Shown in pieces: positions 8,785 to 17,219 of a DNA stretch of 64,000 bases (positions are counted from its first letter, which is position 1; every line of letters starts with the position of its first letter). The stretch spans positions 2,728,001 to 2,792,000 of the forward strand of contig OZ245025.1 of NCBI GenBank assembly GCA_965223465.1, in the 5' to 3' direction. The position numbers were made by a program, and so were the translations under genes. The DNA comes from JAAELZ01 sp965223465. Its GTDB lineage: Bacteria; Pseudomonadota; Gammaproteobacteria; Arenicellales; Poriferihabitantaceae. The notes beneath the pieces were generated by a model. The model had not been told where the DNA came from and ran no database searches. It saw nothing but the letters and a program-made list of their open reading frames with translations.

Positions 8785-11472
8785 ATGGATGAATCTATAG
8801 ATGTCAAAATAGCGCACCGAAACGAAGACGCAGATTCCTCATATCTGTCTAAATCCTTATCTTCTTTGTTTTCGACTTGGTCTTTTGGACATGTTTCTAT
8901 GGTAAACAGTATAGAGAACATATTTGATACAGACCAAAAATTTATAGTGGTAGTGAATTCATGTGCTACAGAGTCAATAAGGGATTTGTTCAGAGAATTG
9001 ATACGAGAAGCTTACGGAAAAAAGCGGCAATGCACAGAGAATAAGCTTCGTTTTCTGTTTGTGGATTTTGAGAATAATTCAATACTCTTCGAAGGAATAA
9101 GGCGGCCACTCGAACGTGCTGGTCTTGCGAAGACCGCGCGTCTCAGTCAAGTCCTACCAGTTTTACTTGAACTTCGAGCTGAATGTTCGGGTGCACCAAT
9201 CGAGGTCAATTTACAACAGGTAATTGAGTTAACGTCGTTTTCTTCCGGAGTAACGGAAATGCTGGAGTGTTTTTTCCGCAATCAGCCGATGTTGCACCGT
9301 TTACTGTATAACCCTCAGCAAGTAGAAAATAGTGACGAGGCGCTTGCTCAGGAGAGAAGGGATGATTCTGATTGGGCGACACATATTGCACCGGGTCTTC
9401 GACTCCTTGTGGGTGCCTATTGTGCGGGTGAGTTAGGATTTAAAACCCTGTGCGATACACTAAGTGAAGCTGGCGTTGGGTTGCAGGCTCAAGGCGTCGC
9501 AATTGAGGAACTGCATTCTATTGCGAATGTAATCAAAGATCTTGAAGTTCACATGTCAAGTGTCGACACTCTTGCATCGTACCTCAGCGGAAGAAAGATC
9601 TTGTTTATAGAAGATCAATTGAAAGAACAGTGTTGGGATAAGGCGATACCAGCATTAATGGGGATAGATGACGCAATTCCAAAGAATGGTAGAAATATCT
9701 GTCTTAAGGACACCTGTATAGATCACTATAGTAACGTTAGGGATTTCCTAAAAGACTATGATGCGAGTGATGAGGTAAAAAAATCGTTGCTTAACTATGA
9801 TTTGATTGTCCTGGATCTGTATTCCAGCGAACAAGAATTGCAGATGAGCCAAGGACATCATTCTATTCACTCACCGTATGCTGTCAGAAAGTTTTTTCAT
9901 CTTGTAGATGGCCTCTACCAAACGGTAATGGATAAGGAAATGGTGAAAATAGCTTTTCCCAGAGTTGTTATTCTTTCAGGAGATAGTTTCGGCGTAACAA
10001 CGCATACCATGCTTAAAGAGTTTAGGGTATCGGATTATTTTTATAAGTTCGCTGAAGCGGAAGCATATAAAGCAGGCTATTTTTCTGCTTTTAAAAGGGC
10101 AATCGTGTCAGCCGTAAAGGACAATATCAAAGATACGTTATCACTTACAACGCTAGAGCAGCACGATCATTTTGAAATCTGGCTCGACCAGTTTTTACCG
10201 ACCCATCGGCCTACCATTTTGAAGATTGCAAAGTATTTTCGTTACTATTCTGCCTTTAGCCTGATTAAAGTGTTCAATCACTATTTTTGGAATCTTGCCC
10301 GATTTCGTGTTGAGGAAGATGAGGGGGAGACCGGGAAGGGACGAATATCTATATTTGATGCAGAAGTACTTGATCCAAGCAAATACATTTTGTGTGGTTT
10401 GGGGCGCGCTAATAAATCGGGGCCTGCTACATTAGCCCTGTTATCTAAGACAAAATGGATGAGAAGCCATCACCTTAACCCCAAACTAAAAAACCATACA
10501 AGACATCTCGCCCAACCAAGCACGGTCTCTTTTGAATCGGTTTGGGATAACCTGCATGAACACTTTAAAGAAAACCCAGATGAAAAATTAGTACTTGTTT
10601 TTATAGATGACTTTATTGGAAGCGGTGGCCAGGTAAAAGATTATGTCCACAAATTTCTTAAGCATGTTTACAACTGTACAGATGAAGAAATAAAACGTGT
10701 TGAGATAGAGAAAGAGAATGCTAAGACCGAAATAGCAAAACAAGATCACGAAAGCCACTTACAGAACTTATCTTTATTATTAGAAGCTATAGAGGGGAAA
10801 GATGATAGACCCGCGATATCGATACATGTTTTATTCGCTGTCGGGCTTAAAAGTAAAGAATTGTTAAAGCACTCGTTCAAACCCTATTGTTCAGATGTAA
10901 TGGAATCGCTTTCTGGAGAAATGATCGCGATTGGTGATGGGGATGAAGAATTAGATTCTGAAATAAATAATTGGCAACGAGAATTTAAAGTACATGTTGC
11001 TGATGCCATTCCTGGCATGGAAGATAGTTTTGATCCTAGGACATATCGGCAAGTCATAGATGTATTGAACCACTATCTGTTTATTACAAGCGCCAGGGCA
11101 AAAGAGAGGCCTTGCTTATTTGAACCGCTGGGATGGAAGGACTGCGGTGGATTGGTGTCCCTTTTTTCAAACGCACCAGGCAACACGTTACCTATTTTTT
11201 GGGCCGATAATAAGGGGGACCTTCCCAAAAAGTGGTCTCCGCTCTTCCCTAGGTTCTTCAATCCATGGGATGATGGTGGATTTCAATTAAAAGAGCACTG
11301 TGATGACTGTAAAGGACTATACGACTCCTGCCTCTTGGTACAGCTGCAGCAATCTATACCAGTAGAACTCAAACCGGCTGATACGCATGACAAAGATCGA
11401 GATGAAGATTTAAAGTGGCCGAATAATCATCAGCCGTGTTGGGCTCTCAAATCAACTTATTTTCCGAGCTAA
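8785..11472 (+). CDS. Receiver-like domain fused to a phosphoribosyltransferase-like (PRTase) domain; candidate effector
   Basis: The first 260 residues are unrecognised. A receiver-like unit follows, with KILFIEDQL near 270, LIVLDLYS near 340, RVVILSGDS near 392 and a Lys/Phe turn near 420. A segment with GLGRANKSGPAT near 540 and VFIDDFIGSGGQ near 603 then matches the PRPP-loop pattern (Asp-Asp, then Gly-x-Gly) of phosphoribosyltransferase-like proteins. PRTase domains of this kind have been proposed as effectors in bacterial conflict systems. A Cys cluster HCDDCKGLYDSC near 838 may bind metal. The start at 8785 is chosen for the AGGGG site; a TTG nine bases earlier is in frame. The receiver-effector fusion suggests activation by signalling from the upstream genes. 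Substrate and product are unknown. Confidence 0.65.
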   Translation: MDESIDVKIAHRNEDADSSYLSKSLSSLFSTWSFGHVSMVNSIENIFDTDQKFIVVVNSCATESIRDLFRELIREAYGKKRQCTENKLRFLFVDFENNSILFEGIRRPLERAGLAKTARLSQVLPVLLELRAECSGAPIEVNLQQVIELTSFSSGVTEMLECFFRNQPMLHRLLYNPQQVENSDEALAQERRDDSDWATHIAPGLRLLVGAYCAGELGFKTLCDTLSEAGVGLQAQGVAIEELHSIANVIKDLEVHMSSVDTLASYLSGRKILFIEDQLKEQCWDKAIPALMGIDDAIPKNGRNICLKDTCIDHYSNVRDFLKDYDASDEVKKSLLNYDLIVLDLYSSEQELQMSQGHHSIHSPYAVRKFFHLVDGLYQTVMDKEMVKIAFPRVVILSGDSFGVTTHTMLKEFRVSDYFYKFAEAEAYKAGYFSAFKRAIVSAVKDNIKDTLSLTTLEQHDHFEIWLDQFLPTHRPTILKIAKYFRYYSAFSLIKVFNHYFWNLARFRVEEDEGETGKGRISIFDAEVLDPSKYILCGLGRANKSGPATLALLSKTKWMRSHHLNPKLKNHTRHLAQPSTVSFESVWDNLHEHFKENPDEKLVLVFIDDFIGSGGQVKDYVHKFLKHVYNCTDEEIKRVEIEKENAKTEIAKQDHESHLQNLSLLLEAIEGKDDRPAISIHVLFAVGLKSKELLKHSFKPYCSDVMESLSGEMIAIGDGDEELDSEINNWQREFKVHVADAIPGMEDSFDPRTYRQVIDVLNHYLFITSARAKERPCLFEPLGWKDCGGLVSLFSNAPGNTLPIFWADNKGDLPKKWSPLFPRFFNPWDDGGFQLKEHCDDCKGLYDSCLLVQLQQSIPVELKPADTHDKDRDEDLKWPNNHQPCWALKSTYFPS

Positions 11473-11647
11473 CAGTTATGAACAAACAATGTAAAAAATC
11501 TGTATGTAGGACCAGCGGGTGTTAAACAGCGCGCAACGATGAACTGTTTTTCATCAAATCAGCCCAAATCTGAACAAGTTATTTGGATGATAAAACTTGA
11601 TACTGTTCAATATTCTGTGTCACGGTAATAACACCTGATCTATCTCA

Positions 11648-12300
11648 TCATAAATCAAGTGCGTCATCAAGCCGGCCCTCAAAGAAGATAGCCAGCTGAG
11701 ATAAAGTCAATTTCCAGTTATGGATCGGCACGGTCCATTTTTTTGCTGGCGTTCTCAATCCCTAGGTACAGCAGTTTAAGCAAGCTGTTATCATTCGGAA
11801 AGGCGCCCTTGGTTTTGGTCAATTTTCGAAACTAGCGATGGACCACCTCAATGGTGTTAGTTGTATAGATTACTTTTCGAATCGGTTTAGGATAACGAAA
11901 GTAAACCGATCAATTATCCCATTTTGTACGCCAGGACTTGATCACAACCAGGTATTTGTCGCCCCAGATATTCTCAAGCTCATCTAGCGCAGTTTCAGCC
12001 GCCTCTTTGGTGACTGCCAAGTAAACCCGCTTTAAATCCACCATAAAGGCCTTTTGGTGCTCGGCACCAACATAACGCAGCGAATTGCGGATTTCATGGA
12101 CGATACATAGCTGAAAACCTCGGCTTTTGGAAAAACCGTCTCTATTACTTCAGGAAAGCCTTTAAGCCCATCTACACAGCCAATCAGAATATCCTCAACG
12201 CCGCGATTATTTAAATCTGTTAATACACTGAGCCAGAATTTGGCCCCTTTTGTTTAGCAAAATCGAGCAGCATAGCTTTCGCGCATTCTGCATCTCGCTC
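11648..12300 (-). pseudogene. IS256-family transposase remnant
   Basis: Conceptual translation of the minus strand gives the typical C-terminal half of an IS256/Mutator-type transposase: GAKFWLSVLTDL, DILIGCVDGLKGFPE, CIVHEIRNSLRYVG, YTTNTIEVVHR and LTLSQLAIFFEGRL. It is broken by a frameshift near 12110, an in-frame stop after WRTKWDN and another after VVHR. The N-terminal part is missing. I found no terminal inverted repeats. The stop is TGA at 11648-11650. It records an old insertion at the right edge of the receiver/AAA+ cluster. Confidence 0.85.
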
Positions 12301-12657
12301 GTCTGTAGAGGCCCTTAAATATCCGTAAACTCTCAAATCTATTATAAGTGGTACGCTAAAAGCAGTACAGTTAGGGTGTGTAATGGCCTACAACTGCGGC
12401 AATATTAGTGGTACAAAAAGGGTATACCCAAAAGAAACCGATTGTTCTATTAACAACACCTTGAATGAGGCTTTGCACACTTTTGTGGGAATAAGAGCTA
12501 TATTGGCGCCGCTTTATTTCACAATCCGGGGAAAAGGCAACATTTGTGCTAATTAGCACTGATCCGTATAGTTAGGAGTCACGATACATAAAATTGACTT
12601 TTGTAAAAGGCTCTACAATACTCGCAGCTGATCCACGTTAATTTTAAAAGTAAATTG
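12301..12657. other. Gene-free stretch
   Basis: I see no supported gene here. A short motif AGTGGTAC occurs twice (near 12347 and 12411). The last 60 bases probably hold the promoter of the membrane-protein gene that starts at 12658. Confidence 0.4.
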
Positions 12658-13161
12658 ATGGAGCCTTTTGACTATCAGCTTGAATTCTTAAAAAAAGAAT
12701 ACGATACGCTCAATCAAGCAATTGGACGTATGGACGAAGCTACACATGCTACCAAGAATTGGACGATGCTTATTTGGGCAGGCAGTGTATCATTTGCCAT
12801 GACCCAAGATCACAATCTTAGAAATTATGTGATATTTACAGCAATCATACCGCTTGCATTCTGGTTCATCGATGCATGGTGGCGTCGAATCCAAAGACAG
12901 ATGATTTTTCGAGTTAACGAAATTTCAAGTTTTATAAATGGAGAAAACCTCTCCCATTCATTCGCCGAAAAAAAGATGGTTGGCATAAAATTGCTAGATC
13001 TAAGGTCCAAGAATTCTGAGACTCAAAAAGTGAGGGACGCATTTGCCTCTTTGAAACGAACAATGTGGTTTAAGACCGTCTATATTTATTATCTCACAAT
13101 GATTTTAGCATCGGTGACTATGGCCATGGCTAATTGGTTTTTCTCGGGATGTGATGCCTAG
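12658..13161 (+). CDS. Small membrane protein, three predicted transmembrane segments
   Basis: A 167-residue protein with a charged helical N-terminus (1-36). Two adjacent hydrophobic segments follow (about 38-53 and 58-78), then a polar helical middle and a third hydrophobic segment (about 138-162). The plan of short helix, membrane hairpin and cytoplasmic helices resembles small membrane partners in defence loci (SLATT-like), but I cannot assign a family. The ATG at 12658 is preferred over a TTG just before it. It precedes an EndoG-like nuclease gene on the same strand, 493 bases away, so co-transcription is uncertain. Confidence 0.6.
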   Translation: MEPFDYQLEFLKKEYDTLNQAIGRMDEATHATKNWTMLIWAGSVSFAMTQDHNLRNYVIFTAIIPLAFWFIDAWWRRIQRQMIFRVNEISSFINGENLSHSFAEKKMVGIKLLDLRSKNSETQKVRDAFASLKRTMWFKTVYIYYLTMILASVTMAMANWFFSGCDA

Positions 13162-13654
13162 CACCTGTTTTACAACGTACGAATTTACCTATTAAAATAC
13201 TTAATTACTCACCTACTGTAATGTCTCGAAAAAAGGTTGCGTGCCCTTGCTGGGTCTAAACAGTATTGGTGTCGTTTTAAATCACAATGAGAAGGAAAAG
13301 CTACATTTTAGCCGACAATCACTGAAATCGATTGGCCTGGCTAGCCAGGGATTAGTACTTTCTAGGTAACTGAAAGGAAAAGAAAATAACAGAAAAACCA
13401 AAACGCGATGTCGCACAATAGAGATAATGCGGCATTTTATACATCAAGATAATTAAGCATAGTGTGAGTTTTGCCACAGACTTTTACAGCTGGTACAGGC
13501 CAAAATATCACAATGATAATTAATTCGAGAGCGACATCAATTATTGGGTTTTCCATCAATTGTTGAGGAAATTCACAATAGTTACTTGTCAACCTGTTAG
13601 GCCTAAGATCGCGCAAGTAATCTCTTAATTCAACATACACTAGAGGATAGATTG
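13162..13654. other. Intergenic stretch with one perfect palindrome
   Basis: No supported gene. CCTGGCTAGCCAGG near 13337-13350 is a perfect 14-base palindrome. An AGAGGATAG ribosome-type site lies just before the nuclease gene. Confidence 0.4.
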
Positions 13655-14392
13655 ATGAGCAACCCATTTCACATGCAACGTGAACTTCGATATGGAGCAC
13701 CGGTATGCGATGAAATTTTGACAGGCAGGTATTTTACCATAGGGTATTCTTGGTACTTTAGGCAGGCCAAATGGGTGCTAGAAATCACTAATCCAAACTC
13801 GCATTTTGAATGGGAAGTCGAGCGAAGAAATAATTTTCGAGCAGATATACGCGTACCTCGTAGATTCCGAGCTGGCCTCAGTGCCTATAAAGGTAGTGGT
13901 TATGACCGTGGCCACCTAGTCGCCAGCGCAAATCATGATGAGTTAGAAATTCAAAACAGTGAGACATTCCTACTATCTAATATGTCACCCCAAAAGCCTC
14001 ATTTTAATCAGCGCAAGTGGCGTGACCTTGAAAAGGCAATCCGTACACTCAATGATAAGAAGAATATCCTAGAGACCTACGTGTTGACTGCTCCCGTCTT
14101 TTATTTTGACAAGAAAATAGAAACTATAGGTGATGAAAAAGAGAAATATGGTATTGACGTACCGGTTCCTCATGCATTTGTGAAAAGCGTGTTGGCGGAA
14201 GATAATCGAGGTCGCCTGAAGCTCTGGACTTTTAAAATGGAAAATAAAAGGCTGGCCGGCGAGTTAGAAGATTATCTGGTAGTAACGTACGATGCGGAAC
14301 AAAAAGTTGGAGGTCGTTTTTGGGATCGCGTTGCTGGGAGCGATCTCCACAGCCAGAAAAGAGTCCCAGGTAAAATGTGGGATTTAAACTAG
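13655..14392 (+). CDS. DNA/RNA non-specific endonuclease (NUC1/EndoG family)
   Basis: The core motif GYDRGHLVASAN near residues 89-100 contains the catalytic His of the beta-beta-alpha-metal nuclease family. FLLSNMSPQ and FNQRKW near 109-127 supply the Asn that holds the metal, and YVLTAPVFYF near 142-151 is the usual following strand. The family cleaves single- and double-stranded nucleic acid with a divalent metal. No signal peptide is visible, so it would act in the cytoplasm, which points to a conflict or defence effector rather than a secreted scavenging enzyme. GAGG stands about ten bases before the ATG. The length of 245 residues is normal for the family. An upstream membrane protein and downstream hydrolase debris are its neighbours. 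Confidence 0.85.
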   Translation: MSNPFHMQRELRYGAPVCDEILTGRYFTIGYSWYFRQAKWVLEITNPNSHFEWEVERRNNFRADIRVPRRFRAGLSAYKGSGYDRGHLVASANHDELEIQNSETFLLSNMSPQKPHFNQRKWRDLEKAIRTLNDKKNILETYVLTAPVFYFDKKIETIGDEKEKYGIDVPVPHAFVKSVLAEDNRGRLKLWTFKMENKRLAGELEDYLVVTYDAEQKVGGRFWDRVAGSDLHSQKRVPGKMWDLN

Positions 14393-14420
14393 AATTCTTG
14401 CACAAACTAAAGGGAAAGGG

Positions 14421-14833
14421 ATGTCAAACACACCCCTTGTAATAGAACTCGTCCATGGTACTTGGGCACTGGGTATTCTGAATTGGCGAGAAAATGATCA
14501 AAATATCATACTGGTACGAGAAGGGCTCTTCAACGTGGGAATCTCTACGACAGGTTCTTACGTCACATGGATTGAAACCTGAATTTCGTTACGTTGAATG
14601 GTCGGGAAGCAACTCACTAAGCGCGTGCCGAGCTCACCCTGTCATTTGCCGTGAGGCATTGAAGGGATGAGGAAGTACAACTGCACGGTATTCCAGAAGA
14701 ATATAATGGCGAGGTTTTTTGTAAAGTTCCGGTTTGCGTAACAGTTTCCTACAGCTGTGTAGGCGGAGAAATTACAATTTCAGAAAGTACTTCATTCCAA
14801 TTTTTCTTTGATGGTAGGCCGGTGATCGAGTAA
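14421..14833 (+). pseudogene. Frameshifted alpha/beta-hydrolase fragment and trailing ORF remnant
   Basis: From ATG 14421 the frame reads LVIELVHGTWALG and runs to a TGA at about 14579. A shifted frame continues with SLRQVLTSHGLKPEFRYVEWSGSNSLSACRAH, split here as SLRQVLTSHGLKPEF and RYVEWSGSNSLS. Together these match the N-terminus of a family of alpha/beta-hydrolase-like proteins (VHGTWA, then EWSG.NS). A separate open stretch (about 14663-14833) codes for the end of some other protein, including YNGEVFCKVPVCV. No intact gene remains. Confidence 0.6.
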
Positions 14834-14894
14834 TCGCCGTCAATGTCAGGCGCATCAATTATAGATCGGTGTCCTTCGGATCATTGATTAGATA

Positions 14895-15101
14895 TCAAAC
14901 AAGCCTAAACGCTCTTATAGCATTTAGCGGCAGCGCAACGATATTTATACAGCCTGCAAAACGTATCCGGGCCATATCTCGACTTAGACCAACGAGCTCA
15001 CCACTTATTATTTGTAAATCATCTTCCATGATGAAACTGTATTTTTGGCCTTCGACTAAATCTTGTTCGCCGCCAGGCTCGATGTCACCAATATTTATCA
15101 T
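14895..15101 (-). CDS. Hypothetical 68-aa protein
   Basis: A short frame with ATG 15101 and only a weak TTAGG site three bases before it. The sequence is a plausible small beta-rich protein but matches nothing I know. It follows a truncated phage-type gene on the same strand, in a region of decaying genes, so it may itself be a leftover. Confidence 0.3.
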   Translation of the reverse strand: MINIGDIEPGGEQDLVEGQKYSFIMEDDLQIISGELVGLSRDMARIRFAGCINIVALPLNAIRAFRLV

Positions 15102-15207
15102 TACCTAACAGGCCTCGTAGCGTACGCAATCAGTATGGCTCTAGCCATATCCAGTTTGACTATCACTTCAGTCTGATCAGTATACTGCCTTTTCTTCGAC
15201 TTCTGCC

Positions 15208-15540
15208 TCAGTCAAGTTCCATAAATTTCTCAATGGAAACGATTCTAGGTACTAACCTGCCTGATTGAGAGAGTTTCATCCAGACAATTTGCTTATCATG
15301 ATTTGGCCCAAAACTAACGTGGACAGGTTTCTCCTCACCATAAAAATAAAGCCAATCAAAGGGTGTATTTGAAATCAACCATTGAGCTACTTCCAACATA
15401 TTCTCATCTTCAACGATGAAATCTACAGCGGCTCCGAGTCGATTGCAAATTGGGTTTTTTCTTGTATTTAATTCATGTGCGGCATGCTGATCACGCGATG
15501 GATCTATACGCCCAGGTATGGCTTTCGCCAACTCAGGCGA
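15208..15540 (-). pseudogene. 5'-truncated phage-type protein (M15-peptidase-like C-terminal part)
   Basis: The frame reads SPELAKAIPGRIDPSRDQHA, then CNRLGAAVDFIV, FDWLYFYG and HVSFGPNH. LGAAVDF and the later HVSFG resemble the GxAxDF and WHVSF metal-site motifs of D-Ala-D-Ala-peptidase-like (M15) domains, with the usual first His replaced. In related proteins as I recall them, this block sits at the end of a protein of about 200 residues. Here the frame is closed upstream by a TAG and has no good start, so it is a remnant. Confidence 0.5.
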
Positions 15541-15797
15541 ACTAAACTATTGGCAAATTGTAGCAATGGGCAAAACTGAGACAAGTAGTTCGTATTCCAG
15601 TGCGTAGTACGACCTGAAAGTTTGATTATAGGAATAAGTTACCTAAAAAGTGACTAAAAGAAGCCTATCAGATTGCCCCTAGTGACACGAATGTTGGGTT
15701 TAGGCCGTATAGGTTGCAACCGTTCCAATTGGTAAGGTTTGATTCTTCGTTCATATCTAAGGCCTATTCTTTGTGTATTTACATTCGCCGTTCTCAA

Positions 15798-17219
15798 TTA
15801 CATGTAGTAGCCGTATCGTATTTGCGGCGCATCTGAATCAGATAGATACTTCATAATCTCACCGACTTTGCGCGAACATCCCAATGTGACGGGATACTTG
15901 CCATCGAACTGAGTGTTGTTCCAGTTCATTTTTGTTAGCCCAAGAATCTCCTGCGCGATGAAGCTTGGCGATTCCTCTGATTTTACAATTCGCAACTCAA
16001 TTGGCTGAGGTACGTAGAGGCCGGGATATGTCTGGTAATACCACACCGACCCCCTTGTATAGAGAAGTTGCCGATTCTCCTCCAATTGCGCTAGCGTGCC
16101 TCTGTAGGGTGGATATTTACCGTTGCGGAACAGACGTAGCTTAGAGTCCATAACCGTTACGAAATCAACGGTATCTATATTGACCTCTCGTGCTGCTGCT
16201 TCCAGGCCATCAATCTCTTCACAACTAAAATTTGATGACTTGTGAATGATGACTCGTGCCGGAAATGTTCTGAGTGCTACACGGTATTCATTGAGAGCCG
16301 CCACTAACAGGTCATGCGCCTGTTGCGCAGATAGTCGAGGTACTCGATCACGCTTGTCTATCTCAACAGGCGTACCTCTCAAGATGAGACCGTTCCCCAA
16401 TTCGTCAAATATTTGAGCGAGGCTGGTGCGAAGAGTTTGTCGGTCTCTGCTACGATAAAATGACAAACCTACGGCGCAAGATGATGCTCTTGCGCTATCT
16501 TGATCCAGCTTCCATGGTATTGTCGGGCCAGACTTATAATATAGAGCCGTACAAAAATTCCATGCCTTTGTTGCATCATCTTGCTGCCCCGACACTTTCG
16601 TTTCGTCTAAAGAAACCTGTCGAATAAGCTGCAATGGTTTGCCAAGCGGCATTGCTTTGGCCTTAAGGGCACGCCTGAAGTTTAATTCTTCATACCGACC
16701 TCCCTCGTCCTCAAGCGTTTCTTCTCCAGAATTCTCTTCGGTAGCAATAACCTTGTAGAGATTTTCCGGTATGACGCAGACGATTACGTCAACGTGTCTA
16801 TTCTGCGCAAGGAACTTGATATTTTCGTAGTAGAAGTCGATAGCCTTAAGAACACGCTGACTTCTGTCCTTGATGTCCAGAATCTCTTTAACCTCTGAGT
16901 TCTTCAGGGTTCTGGATAGGTCAGATGAAAATGTCATGTCTGCACCGAATCCGCTCTTCTGGTTAAAACCACAGAACGGTAATCTAAGATTTTCCTGCTT
17001 GACATCTGATGCGGCTGAAATAACCCCGCGACACCGCTCGATCCATTTGGCAAGCATATCTACACAATGCGATGTGCCGATCCCGCCGATATAGATTTCA
17101 TGGCGTCTCGTTGTCTGCGCCTGATCGAAAACCCCGTATTCAGCAATACCGCGTCTTGGGCATATATGAGTACCGTTAGCAAAGAGCAATCGGGGTTCAT
17201 TTAAATGTTCAATGTTCAT
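15798..17219 (-). CDS. Short prokaryotic Argonaute (MID-PIWI), catalytically inactive type
   Basis: The 473-residue protein lacks N and PAZ domains. VIVCVIPENLYKV near 124-136 and the KAKAMPLGKPLQLIRQ stretch near 183-198 fit a MID domain, which holds the guide 5' end. The PIWI part begins at AVGLSFYRS near 245. It has VIIHKSSNF near 321 where active enzymes keep Asp, and ends with the signature EILGLTKMNWNNTQFDGKYP near 423-442. Catalytic DEDX residues are absent, so it should bind rather than cut targets. Its ATG overlaps the stop of the SMEK-APAZ gene (ATGA), the normal arrangement for two-protein short-Ago systems. It would use small guides to sense invader nucleic acid and switch on the partner. 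Confidence 0.88.
   Translation of the reverse strand: MNIEHLNEPRLLFANGTHICPRRGIAEYGVFDQAQTTRRHEIYIGGIGTSHCVDMLAKWIERCRGVISAASDVKQENLRLPFCGFNQKSGFGADMTFSSDLSRTLKNSEVKEILDIKDRSQRVLKAIDFYYENIKFLAQNRHVDVIVCVIPENLYKVIATEENSGEETLEDEGGRYEELNFRRALKAKAMPLGKPLQLIRQVSLDETKVSGQQDDATKAWNFCTALYYKSGPTIPWKLDQDSARASSCAVGLSFYRSRDRQTLRTSLAQIFDELGNGLILRGTPVEIDKRDRVPRLSAQQAHDLLVAALNEYRVALRTFPARVIIHKSSNFSCEEIDGLEAAAREVNIDTVDFVTVMDSKLRLFRNGKYPPYRGTLAQLEENRQLLYTRGSVWYYQTYPGLYVPQPIELRIVKSEESPSFIAQEILGLTKMNWNNTQFDGKYPVTLGCSRKVGEIMKYLSDSDAPQIRYGYYM

Noticed and set aside
612..11472. Cluster as a Detocs-type two-component defence system
   Set aside because: Detocs has a histidine kinase and a receiver fused to a nucleosidase-type effector. 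Here there is no clear kinase, and an AAA+ activator plus a PRTase-like domain are present instead.
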